Of a stretch of 64,000 nucleotides of DNA, positions 44,088 to 52,664 are shown piece by piece. Both the position numbers and the translations under genes were made by a program. How positions within the stretch are numbered: position 1 is the first letter of the stretch; every line of letters starts with the position of its first letter. The stretch spans positions 62,001-126,000 of the forward strand of contig NZ_JNLE01000003.1 in the NCBI RefSeq assembly GCF_000702945.1. The letters are read 5' to 3'. The DNA is from Clostridium sp. KNHs205 (GTDB lineage: Bacteria > Bacillota > Clostridia > Lachnospirales > Lachnospiraceae). The notes under the pieces were generated by a model that saw nothing but the letters and a program-made list of their open reading frames with translations, made no database searches and was not told the origin of the DNA.

Positions 44088-44939
44088 ATGCTTACAGTAG
44101 TAGGATATTATGATTGGCAGTCAGATGAAAAATCCGTATCCGAGGAGGATTTCTTCGTACATTGCAGCGGCAGATACCGGCTGGTCAAGAAAGACCGGTT
44201 CTACACTGAACGCCCACAAGGAGCTGCAAATTATCAGCTTATCTATATCGCTGACGGGAAAGCACGTTTTCGAATCAATGGGAAAGTACAGACGTTGGAA
44301 AAAGGCAGTTGTGTGCTCTTTCATCCAGGTGAACCCCAGTATTATTACTATTACCTGGAGGAACATCCGGACATTTACTGGGTACATTTCTCCTGCAAGG
44401 ACAGTAACCCCTTCCTGAACCAGATGGGCTGGGGAGAAGAGACAATCTATCAGGTAGGTGTACACAACAGCTATATCCATCTCTTTGACGGCATCATACA
44501 GGAGCTGCAGCTGAAACAGCCTTTTTTTGAAACACAGCTGAAGTTTCTGATGCAGCAGCTTTTGCTCAAAATGGGAAGAAACCGGATAAGGGAAAGAAAA
44601 ATATTTGAGAACTATAATAAGGAAGTGGAAGAAGTTCTTAGAATCTTTCATTTATCCCCTGAAAAGGATTTTACCATAAAGCAATTTACGAAAGAACGGG
44701 GATTAAATTATTACCGCTTTATCGATACTTTTACAAAGCATGTCGGTATCTCACCAAGGCAATATATAATAAATATTCGTATGACTACCGCAAAAGAGCT
44801 GCTGACCAATTCACTTTTTCATATTTCAGAGGTGGCACAGCTGGTTGGCTATGATAACCCTCTTTATTTCAGCCGATTGTTCAAGAAAATGTGGGGCATC
44901 TCTCCTACGGAATTCCGCAAACAGAACGAAGGCGGATAA
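44088..44939 (+). CDS. AraC-family transcriptional regulator (divergent from lacZ)
   Basis: A 283-residue regulator: N-terminal cupin with YQLIYIADGKARFRINGK near 45-62 and the HPGEPQYYYYYLE stretch, then an AraC HTH domain at about 185-280 with FTKERGLNYYRFIDTFTKHV and ISEVAQLVGYDNPLYFSRLF, closing WGISPTEFRK. ATG 44088 follows AGAGG at 5 nt, preferred over an upstream GTG at 44061. It is the likely activator of lacZ. It converges with the next AraC gene, their stops only 2 bp apart. Confidence 0.9.
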   Translation: MLTVVGYYDWQSDEKSVSEEDFFVHCSGRYRLVKKDRFYTERPQGAANYQLIYIADGKARFRINGKVQTLEKGSCVLFHPGEPQYYYYYLEEHPDIYWVHFSCKDSNPFLNQMGWGEETIYQVGVHNSYIHLFDGIIQELQLKQPFFETQLKFLMQQLLLKMGRNRIRERKIFENYNKEVEEVLRIFHLSPEKDFTIKQFTKERGLNYYRFIDTFTKHVGISPRQYIINIRMTTAKELLTNSLFHISEVAQLVGYDNPLYFSRLFKKMWGISPTEFRKQNEGG

Positions 44940-44941
44940 GC

Positions 44942-45871
44942 TTATTTAAAAGCCCAGACCTGATAATCTCCCTTATGCTTGCTATAGACAGAAGGAGAAC
45001 AGCCTGTGAGTTTCCTGAAGGTATAGGTAAAATGCTGCCGGTTATTAAAACCCACACTGATTGCAATGTCGGTTACCGGAAGACTGCTGGTTTCAAGAAG
45101 AACCTTTGCTTTCTCTATACGAAGTTCATTTATTTTGTCTACGAGAGTCTTACCCGTCTGCTCCTTAAACAATCTCTGGAGATAGGCTGCTGAGACTCCG
45201 ATTTTAGCTGCAATATCCTCTACTTTAATATCCTTATCATAGTTGCTGTTTAGATATGAAAGGGTTCTGCTGACATATTTGCTGCCGCCATCGCTGCGGT
45301 ATTTCTTAGACCTTTGTCTGCCTAACTCCACCAAAAGCTGTGCCAGGCAAAGATTCTGCATAACTCTGTGTTCTCCTGTATCCGTGGGATTTTGCAGCTG
45401 TTTATGAATCTCTGTTATAATCGTATGCAAGGTACCTTCTCCGTCATAGCATTTATATATAGAGGCAGGTAACTTAAAAAAGTCTCTTAAGGATTTAGAC
45501 TGCTCACAAAATTGCTCTATTGTATTTCCTCCATTTCCCCCGGACTGAGGCAATAGGGCTATCTCCAGATTCAATATACGGCAGCGCACTCCCTTTACAA
45601 CTTCCAGCTTATGCCTGGTGCCACCATCAATAATTACGTACTCACCCTCTTTCATCTTCCAAACTTCTTCTGTGCCCTCAGCAGTCCAGCTATAGATAGA
45701 GCAGCTGCCGCTGGCAATATACATAATCTCAAATTCTCCATGACTATGGGGTTCCATATCAAAGAAGTCAAAATTCATGGCATAATAACGTTTAACCAGA
45801 AACCAGCAGTACCTGTTTTCCCTGGCATAAAGGCTATCAGAGTTTTTATCCTGGTTCTTCTCCACATTCAT
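44942..45871 (-). CDS. AraC-family transcriptional regulator (second)
   Basis: A 309-residue protein with an N-terminal cupin domain (MEPHSHGEFEIMYIASGSCSIY near 38-59, with the metal/sugar-binding-like HSH) and a C-terminal AraC domain at about 205-305 (KVEDIAAKIGVSAAYLQRLF, VTDIAISVGFNNRQHFTYTF, LTGCSPSVYS). It is divergent from the GH4 gene across about 900 bp of unusual DNA and may control it. Confidence 0.9.
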   Translation of the reverse strand: MNVEKNQDKNSDSLYARENRYCWFLVKRYYAMNFDFFDMEPHSHGEFEIMYIASGSCSIYSWTAEGTEEVWKMKEGEYVIIDGGTRHKLEVVKGVRCRILNLEIALLPQSGGNGGNTIEQFCEQSKSLRDFFKLPASIYKCYDGEGTLHTIITEIHKQLQNPTDTGEHRVMQNLCLAQLLVELGRQRSKKYRSDGGSKYVSRTLSYLNSNYDKDIKVEDIAAKIGVSAAYLQRLFKEQTGKTLVDKINELRIEKAKVLLETSSLPVTDIAISVGFNNRQHFTYTFRKLTGCSPSVYSKHKGDYQVWAFK

Positions 45872-45975
45872 GGTTGTCCTCCCTTATTCAAGCTTTCGTA
45901 AAATGTACTTATGTTATGTTCTCAATTATTTTGAATTTTGTTCTTGAAATATATATGATTCATTTTTTGAATTAA

Positions 45976-46280
45976 TTTCTGTTTATTTCTTGTATTATTT
46001 CCTTTATTAATTTTGTATATTTGTTGTATTATTTCCCGTATTAATTTTCTCGTATAAATACTTATATTTCTCCCGTATTAATTCTTAAATTTTTCCCGTA
46101 TAATTCTTGTATTAAACCCTGTTGATTCCTATATTATTTCTTGTATTTTTCTTGTACTAGTCTATTGTTTCTTGTATTGTCTCTTGTACTTTTTCCTGTT
46201 TATTTCCTTTATAATTTCTTATATGTTTCAATACTGTTTTAATACTTTTTCTGTACTGTTTCTTATACTATTTCTTGCAG
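45976..46280. repeat. Helically phased degenerate 11-12 bp T-tract array
   Basis: About 25 degenerate units of consensus TTTCYTGTAYTA. The C that ends each T-run recurs mostly at 11-12 bp steps or multiples (for example 46195, 46206, 46218, 46229, 46251, 46262, 46274). It is pyrimidine-rich on the plus strand and has no ORF. Phased T-tracts predict intrinsically curved DNA. Confidence 0.75.
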
Positions 46281-46358
46281 TCATTATCATCTTATGACTT
46301 TTAGAATCTAATACTATTAAATAAAAAACATCAAAGCCCTTATAACCAAATGATTTCA

Positions 46359-46571
46359 GGCCAAATGCATAAAATAGAAGTATGCATGCGCCTATGAAAA
46401 GATATTAGAAGTTCTTTTCTCTGGATAATTTATGCTATGTTATAAAACAGATTGTCTGAGCGTCAGCGAGTTATCTGTTTTATAACATGCCCAGCATAAA
46501 ATATTCAGAGAATTAGGACTTCTTATATCTTGGAATCGAAGCATGCGTACTTCTATTTTATGCATTTGGCC
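46359..46571. repeat. 213-bp imperfect palindrome (MITE-like or structured RNA)
   Basis: The ends GGCCAAATGCATAAAATAGA and its complement near 46552-46571 open two arms that pair through most of their length, with GTATGCATGC/GCATGCGTAC, TTTATGCT/AGCATAAA and GTTATAAAACAGAT/ATCTGTTTTATAAC towards the centre near 46465. No ORF of note. Just after it a CCTTGTCAGTAACCC direct repeat occurs twice (about 46576 and 46592). Confidence 0.85.
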
Positions 46572-46768
46572 GTCCCCTTGTCAGTAACCCGCTCCTTGTC
46601 AGTAACCCCCCACTTTAGCCACTCAAACATTATTATATCATAATATCTTACATTCCGTAACAGAGTACAGAATTCTTTCCACCTAATTTTTCATTATTGA
46701 ATATAATACTCCTATCAACACATCCACAAACTATCTCTCAAAAACAATTATCAGGAGGTTTATTATTT

Positions 46769-48268
46769 ATGTCATTTAAAATTGCCTTTATAGGTGCCGG
46801 AAGTGTAGGTTTCACCAGAACTTTGTTTTCTGATCTCATGACAGTTCCTGAATTCCACAACATTGAAGTTGCTTTTACCGACATCAACCAGCACAATCTT
46901 GATATGGTAACTGCTTTATGCCAGAGAGATCTGGAGGAAAATGGCCTTTCCATTAAGATCCATGCAACTACAGACCGCAGAGAAGCCTTTAAAGATGCCC
47001 GTTACATTATCAACTGTGTAAGAATCGGTATGCTGGAAGGCTTTGAGACCGACGTGGAGATTCCTTTGAAATACGGAATTGACCAATGTGTAGGCGATAC
47101 CTTATGTGCAGGAGGAATCATGTATGGACAGCGCGGTATTGCAGCCATACTGGACTTCTGTAAGGATATCAGGGAAGTAGCTGCTCCCGGTGCCATTATG
47201 CTTAATTACTCCAATCCAAATGCTATGCTTACCTGGGCAGCTAATAAATACGGAAAGGTGAAAACCCTGGGCCTTTGCCATGGTGTGCAAGGCGGACACG
47301 ATCAAATCGCCAAAGCACTTGGTCTTAAAAAAGAAGAAGTTGACATCATTTGTGCCGGTATTAATCACCAGACCTGGTATATCTCTGTTAAACATAAAGG
47401 TGAGGACATGCTCCCTAAAATTCTTCCTGCTTATTTGGAGAATGAGGAATTATCTAAAACGGAGAAGGTAAGAATTGACGTTTTAAAGAACTTTGGGTAT
47501 TATTCCACGGAATCCAACGGTCACTTATCCGAGTACGTGTCCTGGTACCGCAAGCGTCCTGAGGAGCTTGAAAATTGGATTGATTTAGGCGTGTGGATCA
47601 ATGGTGAGACCGGGGGATATCTCAGAGTATGCCGTGAAGGCCGTAACTGGTTTGAAGACGATTTTCCAAACTGGATGAAGGAACCTGCCAAAAAATATAT
47701 TGCCGAGAACCGCAGTCATGAACATGGCTCCTATATTATCGAGGGACTTGAAACCGGCAGAGTCTACCGCGGTCATTTCAACGTAATGAATGAAGGCTGT
47801 ATAACCAACCTCCCTGAGGAAAGCGTCGTAGAAGTTCCCGGATATATTGATGCCAATGGTATCAACATTCCTAAAGTAGGTGATCTGCCACTTGGCTGCG
47901 CAGCAGTTTGCTCACAGAGCATCTGGGTTCAACGTCTCGCAGTGGAAGCTGCTGTAGCAGGAGATATCACTCTGCTCCGTCAGGCCATGTTAATGGATCC
48001 TCTTACAGGAGCAGTCTGCACTCCTGCAGAAATCTACCAGATGGTGGATGAGATGCTGATAGCGGGCGAAACCTGGCTGCCCCAGTATAAAGAAGAAATC
48101 AAACTGGCAAAGATAAGACAGGCACAAGATAAGCTGATTCCTGCCAGAGAATACAAGGGAATACGAGTACCCGAAAAATCTATAGAAGAAATGAGAAGGA
48201 ACAAGGAAGAGGCCAGAAAGAATGCCGCAGAGACAGATAAGGCGAAAGACAGACCTTCTGCCAAATAA
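46769..48268 (+). CDS. melA: GH4 alpha-galactosidase (MelA type)
   Basis: A 499-residue NAD+- and Mn2+-dependent glycosidase. The Rossmann motif is FIGAGSVGF (7-15). The GH4 active-site residues are visible as NYSNPNA (147-152), Cys170 in TLGLCHGVQGG and His200 in GINHQ. The block DQCVGDTLCAGGIMYGQRGI resembles MelA more than the GH4 phospho-glucosidases; an alpha-galacturonidase (LplD-like) is the main alternative. ATG 46769 follows AGGAGG at 8 nt, so the frame extending to 46697 is not used. A TATAAT at 46702-46707 is the likely -10. The C-terminal about 25 residues are lysine/glutamate-rich. Confidence 0.88.
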   Translation: MSFKIAFIGAGSVGFTRTLFSDLMTVPEFHNIEVAFTDINQHNLDMVTALCQRDLEENGLSIKIHATTDRREAFKDARYIINCVRIGMLEGFETDVEIPLKYGIDQCVGDTLCAGGIMYGQRGIAAILDFCKDIREVAAPGAIMLNYSNPNAMLTWAANKYGKVKTLGLCHGVQGGHDQIAKALGLKKEEVDIICAGINHQTWYISVKHKGEDMLPKILPAYLENEELSKTEKVRIDVLKNFGYYSTESNGHLSEYVSWYRKRPEELENWIDLGVWINGETGGYLRVCREGRNWFEDDFPNWMKEPAKKYIAENRSHEHGSYIIEGLETGRVYRGHFNVMNEGCITNLPEESVVEVPGYIDANGINIPKVGDLPLGCAAVCSQSIWVQRLAVEAAVAGDITLLRQAMLMDPLTGAVCTPAEIYQMVDEMLIAGETWLPQYKEEIKLAKIRQAQDKLIPAREYKGIRVPEKSIEEMRRNKEEARKNAAETDKAKDRPSAK

Positions 48269-48619
48269 TCTTTAGATAAATTCATAATAAGTAACGAAAA
48301 TATATTTTTTACGCAAGTACAATCGAATAGTAAGAAGAAGCAGCAGAGCATACTATAAAATACCAAATATAAATAATAATATTAGTTTGTTTGAACGTTA
48401 TTTTTTCCTCTTGCAGATATAAAAGGACTTGAATATATGGTGCATTTTATATCCGGAGAACTAAAACTAAAGTTTAAACTTATTAATATTGGTTATTGGC
48501 TTAGTATTCTCAGCTGCTTCATTTTTAATCGTATTTCCTCAACAACCTTGTTTACAGTCGTCAACACTATCTCTCACTACCTCAGGAGCATCAGGCACAA
48601 AACCAAGCATTCTGTAATT
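48269..48619. other. Intergenic region after melA
   Basis: AT-rich, no RNA gene or clear terminator seen. A 68-codon open frame at 48437-48643 has no ribosome site and no recognisable motif and is not called. Confidence 0.4.
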
Positions 48620-49159
48620 TTAGGAGAAGAACTCATCCTCTAAAATAGAGTACTCATAGGCATCATGCCATATTGGCTTCCCTTCCGGAGTGCTTTTAAA
48701 AAATGCGATTTTTCTAAAATATCCTTCTCTTCTCATGGATAACCTTTCCATCAGCCTCCAGGAAGCCGAATTCTCTGGATTACATCTTGCCATAATCCGG
48801 TGAGCCCCTTCTTCCTCAAAGGCATATTTCATAATCACTCTGCAAGCCTCAGTTGCGTACCCTTTTCCATAATATAAAGGGTTAAAAACATATCCAATTT
48901 CCCAGGTCATAAAAGCTTTCGGCTCCCGCCTGTTAAAATAAAGATTTCCGATTAATTTATTATTTTCTTTCAGACACACAGCCCAAAAGGCTTCGTTCTC
49001 TGAACGATTTACAGCTTCTTTCATGCATGCTTCTTCTGTGAATACTCCATAGGGTTCATACTTCACAACAGCTTCTACCGAAAGATACTCATAAAGATCC
49101 TTCCAATCCTCCTTGCAAAAACGTCTGATAATCAATCTTTCACTCTCAAAAATAAACAT
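48620..49159 (-). CDS. GNAT family N-acetyltransferase (RimJ/RimL-like)
   Basis: A 179-residue acetyltransferase of the RimJ/RimL branch: FESERLIIRRFCKEDWKDLY at the start, IGYVFNPLYYGKGYATEACR (motif A with the GKGYA acetyl-CoA loop) in the middle, and HRIMARCNPENSASWRLMERL near 133-153. Related enzymes acetylate ribosomal-protein N-termini or small molecules. Two starts are possible: 49159, natural for the family, or 49171; both have the same AAAGG at unfavourable distance. Confidence 0.9.
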   Translation of the reverse strand: MFIFESERLIIRRFCKEDWKDLYEYLSVEAVVKYEPYGVFTEEACMKEAVNRSENEAFWAVCLKENNKLIGNLYFNRREPKAFMTWEIGYVFNPLYYGKGYATEACRVIMKYAFEEEGAHRIMARCNPENSASWRLMERLSMRREGYFRKIAFFKSTPEGKPIWHDAYEYSILEDEFFS

Positions 49160-49342
49160 ATTTATTTCCATACCTTTCTTATTTCCTGCTAACTTGAACA
49201 ACTTTATATACAACTGTATTAAAATAATATTCCACTGTCAAACTACAGTTTATTTTAACCCATTCTTTCCAAATTACCTGTTCATTTTTCAGATGAAATT
49301 ACAAACCGTCTATGCTATAGTTAATATATTGGAGGTGATTTT

Positions 49343-50005
49343 GTGTATTTTGAATACGGTGAAAAGGAAATTGAGTATCTAAAATCCCGTGATAAACTGC
49401 TTGGTGCAGCCATTGATCGTATTGGCCCCATTACGCGGTCTACAGACAGTGATCTGTTCTCCTCCGTAATCCATCACATAATAGGACAACAGATATCAAC
49501 CAGCGCCCAGGCTACCATCTGGCAGCGATTATGTGACAGACTGACTACTATAAATGCAGAAACTGTCTGCGCATTAGAGCTCAACGAACTGCAGAAGCTG
49601 GGAATGTCTTTTCGAAAAGCTGAATATATAAAAGATTTCTCTGAGAAAGTCAAAACAAAAGAGTTTGATATAGAGGCGCTTAACCATCTGTCCGATGCAG
49701 AGGTTATTAAAGCACTATCCGCCTTAAAAGGTATTGGTGTTTGGACAGCTGAAATGATTATGATATTTTGTATGCAGCGCCCGGATATTGTAAGCTTTGG
49801 AGACCTTGCAATTCTAAGAGGTATGCGTATGCTGTACCGGCACAGAGAAATCGATCCGGTTAAATTCAAGAAGTATGCCAAACGCTATTCACCCTATGGA
49901 ACTGTTGCAAGTATGTACTTATGGTCAATTGCAGGCGGTGCTGTTCCTGAACTGGCAGACCCGGCACCCAAAAAGAAAAAAGGAAAAAAACTTTCTGGAA
50001 AATAA
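49343..50005 (+). CDS. DNA-3-methyladenine glycosylase (AlkA-like, HhH-GPD)
   Basis: A 220-residue base-excision repair enzyme. It has HHIIGQQISTSAQATIW near 44-60, the helix-hairpin-helix LSALKGIGVWTAEMIMIF (126-143) and the catalytic Asp154 in SFGDLAILRG. It lacks the C-terminal iron-sulfur cysteines of EndoIII-type members, so alkyl-base excision is expected. Translation starts at GTG 49343 behind a strong GGAGGTGA at 7 nt. The C-terminus is lysine-rich (KKKKGKKLSGK), perhaps aiding DNA contact. Confidence 0.92.
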   Translation: MYFEYGEKEIEYLKSRDKLLGAAIDRIGPITRSTDSDLFSSVIHHIIGQQISTSAQATIWQRLCDRLTTINAETVCALELNELQKLGMSFRKAEYIKDFSEKVKTKEFDIEALNHLSDAEVIKALSALKGIGVWTAEMIMIFCMQRPDIVSFGDLAILRGMRMLYRHREIDPVKFKKYAKRYSPYGTVASMYLWSIAGGAVPELADPAPKKKKGKKLSGK

Positions 50006-50009
50006 ATAA

Positions 50010-50046
50010 GACCGATTATTCTCATCTGTTCTGAAAATAATCGGTC
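50010..50046 (+). terminator. Terminator of the glycosylase gene
   Basis: A perfect 11-bp stem GACCGATTATT/AATAATCGGTC starting 4 bp past the stop, followed by ATATTGCAATTTT. It may also serve the convergent ferredoxin gene. Confidence 0.8.
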
Positions 50047-50089
50047 ATATTGCAATTTTAAATATAAGCCTTGGCATCCCAATAATCAA

Positions 50090-50278
50090 TTATCCAGCAC
50101 TGATTACTGAAACAGGACATCCATCCACTGCCTCTGAAACCTCGCCTTCTAATTCTGACGGTACTGTCTCCACATATACTTCTGCAGGGCCATCTTCCCC
50201 CATACGAAATACGTCCGGACAGACTGATACACATAAACCACAGGAAATACATCCCTCTCTGTCAATTGAAGCTTTCAT
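50090..50278 (-). CDS. [4Fe-4S] ferredoxin, monocluster type
   Basis: A 62-residue ferredoxin. CISCGLCVSVCP carries Cys10, Cys13 and Cys16, with the fourth ligand Cys54 in GCPVSVI; Cys20 is extra, as in the Thermotoga-type ferredoxin where it is not a cluster ligand. It is strongly acidic, fitting electron transfer to protein partners. It lies 45 bp downstream of the flavin reductase gene in the same direction, probably an operon, and could deliver electrons to or from it. Confidence 0.92.
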   Translation of the reverse strand: MKASIDREGCISCGLCVSVCPDVFRMGEDGPAEVYVETVPSELEGEVSEAVDGCPVSVISAG

Positions 50279-50323
50279 ACAAATACCTCCTTCCCAATTA
50301 AATCATATATAATAAAAGGGGCA

Positions 50324-50851
50324 TTATTTAAATCCCCTGTTTACTCCGTCGTTAAAATAAGATATATTCTTAAACTCTTCGATTTTAATATTTCCGTTTT
50401 CATCCAGATGAGTTTCAGAAACAAATCTGCCTTTTATGGTTGCAAGAATATTAGTTATTCCCTTGTAATGAGGGCTATCAATTACATCGGTTAAAGTGCA
50501 TTCTATAGAAACCGGGCATTCTGCAATATGAGGAGCATTAATGCTTTCAGAGGGTACCGGGGTTAGATTTACTCTGTCAAATTTCTTACAGTCTGCTCCT
50601 GTATTTTTGCCGCAGAATTCAATTTCTTCTATTAGCTTACTGTCTACTATGTTAATTATAAAATCTGACATCTCTTTAATCTGACTGATTGCATATCCTT
50701 TGCTGCTAAAACCCAACATAACCATATCTTTTAAAGTATAAGTAGAAGATAAAGTCGTTACATTTGCTATACCTTCTTTATCGTAATAGCTTATAAGCAC
50801 TACCGGGAATCCGTAATACATTTTCTCATAATTTACTTTCACTTTTTTCAT
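50324..50851 (-). CDS. Flavin reductase family protein (FMN-binding split barrel)
   Basis: A 175-residue FMN-binding protein: FPVVLISYYDKEGIANVTTL near 15-34, then MLGFSSKGYAISQIKEMSDFIINIV, the pattern of the flavin reductase-like domain (flavoredoxin relatives). The partner is probably the ferredoxin encoded next. Its promoter region holds a perfect 20-bp palindrome at a class-II activator position, pointing to control by the Crp/Fnr protein encoded immediately upstream. Confidence 0.88.
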   Translation of the reverse strand: MKKVKVNYEKMYYGFPVVLISYYDKEGIANVTTLSSTYTLKDMVMLGFSSKGYAISQIKEMSDFIINIVDSKLIEEIEFCGKNTGADCKKFDRVNLTPVPSESINAPHIAECPVSIECTLTDVIDSPHYKGITNILATIKGRFVSETHLDENGNIKIEEFKNISYFNDGVNRGFK

Positions 50852-50965
50852 CTTTACCTCTCATTCTGCTGCTTAAGTTACTATAAAATATACAAAACTA
50901 TTCTGTTAAAAGAAGTATTTTGCTATTTACTTTGGTTGATAGTTTTTGTATTGCTTCTTCATTTT

Positions 50966-51010
50966 ATAATAACATTTTCCATTTTGTTTTTATGTTGCAA
51001 TTGCAACATA
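50966..51010 (-). promoter_or_regulatory. Crp/Fnr-type operator and promoter for the flavin reductase/ferredoxin genes
   Basis: The perfect palindrome TATGTTGCAATTGCAACATA is at 50991-51010. On the minus strand a TATTAT -10 candidate lies at 50966-50971, placing the operator centre near -41, the usual class-II activator position. Confidence 0.75.
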
Positions 51011-51045
51011 TTTGAAATTTTATAAGCATTTCACCTCAGAATAAT

Positions 51046-51753
51046 TTAAAAGCTGCCACAACCCTTGCAACAGCTTAGATGATTTGATAAGTCATTCATA
51101 AAATGACTCCAATAGGGTAAAGGTGTTTTTTTCATATTGTTTAGTTCTCTGGTCAAGGCACTTCTGTCCGTACATAAATAATCTGCCAGCTCAAGCCTGC
51201 CCATAGTTATGGTAAAGCTTGTACTCTTATTCTTCTGTGCTTGAATCGTCAGGTAGGCAGAGATTTTTTCCCTTATGGTCCTTTTGGAGGTGATATCCAG
51301 CTTTTCCACCAGAAGAGCATTTTTCCTTGCGATCAGAGACACCATATTTTCAATTAATCTATGATGAAATATACAGGATCTGGAGCAGGCATGCATAACC
51401 TTATCAAAATGTACGAACAGTACTTTAACAGGCGTTGTTGCTACAAAAGCTACTGTTGAAGTCAAGTCAGCACCACACGCAAAAGTCTCCCCAAATAATT
51501 CCCGCTCTCCGATAGGTGCCAATATGGATTTATTTCCTCTAAGATCTTCTTTAATCATATGAACGGTACCTTCCAGTAATACTCCTACACATTCTACGGA
51601 ATCATTATACAAAACAATATACTCATCTTTTTCATATGTTTTGATAAAAGCTCTGAGGCATTCAAAAAGTGAGAGCAGATCATCTCCTTTAATTCCCGCA
51701 AATAAAGGAATATCCTCACAGGTCTTTCTATAATCTTTTAGTAAGTCTTTCAT
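51046..51753 (-). CDS. Crp/Fnr-family transcriptional regulator
   Basis: A 235-residue regulator. The cyclic-nucleotide-binding-like domain spans about 15-140 (IPLFAGIKGDDLLSLFECLRAF, KSILAPIGERELFGETFACG). The C-terminal Crp-type HTH spans about 155-225 (RLELADYLCTDRSALTRELNNMKK). There is no N-terminal Fnr-type cysteine cluster; several cysteines occur (including a CCKGC-like C-terminus), so redox, haem or NO sensing is possible. ATG 51753 follows AAGGGT; the frame to 51849 is not supported. It probably activates the flavin reductase/ferredoxin genes just downstream. Confidence 0.9.
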   Translation of the reverse strand: MKDLLKDYRKTCEDIPLFAGIKGDDLLSLFECLRAFIKTYEKDEYIVLYNDSVECVGVLLEGTVHMIKEDLRGNKSILAPIGERELFGETFACGADLTSTVAFVATTPVKVLFVHFDKVMHACSRSCIFHHRLIENMVSLIARKNALLVEKLDITSKRTIREKISAYLTIQAQKNKSTSFTITMGRLELADYLCTDRSALTRELNNMKKTPLPYWSHFMNDLSNHLSCCKGCGSF

Positions 51754-52061
51754 ATTTATACCCTTGCAAAATATTACAGGTTGCCTGAAATCTGCTATAA
51801 ATGGAAATGTGGCAGATTGTCCGGTGGCAACCTTTAATAATAAATTCACATTCTCTCTTAATTAATTCTTCCACTTATGCCACCCGCTGTTGCAGCATAC
51901 TTTATATATGCATTATCTTAAAATTAAAACTTTGTGTTACTACAGCTTCACTATTCAGTTCATCTCTATGATAATATACTAAAACAATTTAAGCAATTCC
52001 ACTATATTAATATATTTTCTACTCTCTGAAGTAGAAACTCATTTAATTTATCTCCTAAGTC
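51754..52061. other. Divergent region between Crp/Fnr and PadR genes
   Basis: No ORF or RNA gene recognised. A near-palindromic GCTGTTGCAGC near 51886-51896 resembles one half of the Crp/Fnr operator at 51.0 kb and could be an autoregulatory site. The remainder is AT-rich. Confidence 0.4.
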
Positions 52062-52104
52062 TTGACAATAAATATACTCAATGCTATAATACTCAACGTT
52101 GAGT
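52062..52104 (+). promoter_or_regulatory. Consensus promoter with PadR-type operator
   Basis: TTGACA (52062-52067), a 17-bp spacer and TATAAT (52085-52090): a perfect sigma-A consensus. The 14-bp palindrome ACTCAACGTTGAGT (52091-52104) follows directly and an extra ACTCAA half-site lies in the spacer. Confidence 0.88.
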
Positions 52105-52120
52105 AAGTGAGGTGAAATGA

Positions 52121-52660
52121 TTGACAAGATTACTTGTACTTGGAATGTTAGATGTTCAGCCAATGTCCGGTTATGATATTCAGCAAGGGTTACAGTTGAC
52201 TGATGCAGAACGTTGGGGCGGTGTGTTAATAGGTTCTATCTATCACGCTCTTAAAAAAATGGAGCAAGAGGGCTATGTAGCAGTTATAAGTATAGAACAA
52301 ACAGGCCATCGGCAAAAGGCAGTTTACTCTATAACAGAAGCCGGAAGGATTTATCTTAAGGCACTTATTCAAGATGCGTTAAGGGCTTCGTCTGTATCCT
52401 ACCCCTCAACACTATACTCCGGATTATCCTTTTACCAGAAACTATCTCCGGAGGAGTGCCGTAAAGCCCTTGAACAACAGCGAAGTGTCCTGGCAGAGGA
52501 ATATACTGCTGTAAAACTTGGTCTGGAAGCAAAAGATGCAGCTATGCAGCATATGATTCCGCCTATGGTTCTTCTGATAATGGAAAACATGTTTTCTATT
52601 ATCAAACAGCAACAGGATTTTGTTGATAAGGCTTTGTTGCTCTTAGAGACTGAACAATAA
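52121..52660 (+). CDS. PadR-family transcriptional regulator
   Basis: A 179-residue repressor. The N-terminal winged HTH is MSGYDIQQGLQL ... GSIYHALKKMEQEGYV ... RQKAVYSITEAGRIYLKALI; the C-terminal helices (about 110-175) form the dimerisation domain. Translation starts at TTG 52121 behind GAGGTG at 6 nt. It heads a PadR-ATPase-permease operon and probably represses it through the palindromes at 52091-52104 and 52702-52730. Confidence 0.92.
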   Translation: MTRLLVLGMLDVQPMSGYDIQQGLQLTDAERWGGVLIGSIYHALKKMEQEGYVAVISIEQTGHRQKAVYSITEAGRIYLKALIQDALRASSVSYPSTLYSGLSFYQKLSPEECRKALEQQRSVLAEEYTAVKLGLEAKDAAMQHMIPPMVLLIMENMFSIIKQQQDFVDKALLLLETEQ

Positions 52661-52664
52661 ATTC

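Noticed and set aside
44121..44651. 176-codon ORF antisense to the AraC regulator
   Set aside because: Opposite strand of a clear AraC-family gene; no ribosome site.
48437..48643. 68-codon ORF downstream of melA
   Set aside because: No ribosome site, no recognisable motif, AT-rich intergenic composition.
49474..49881. 135-codon ORF antisense to the DNA glycosylase
   Set aside because: Covers the HhH-GPD core on the other strand and has no start signals.
50058..50252. 64-codon alternative frame over the ferredoxin gene
   Set aside because: The overlapping 62-residue frame has the full cysteine pattern and a good ribosome site.
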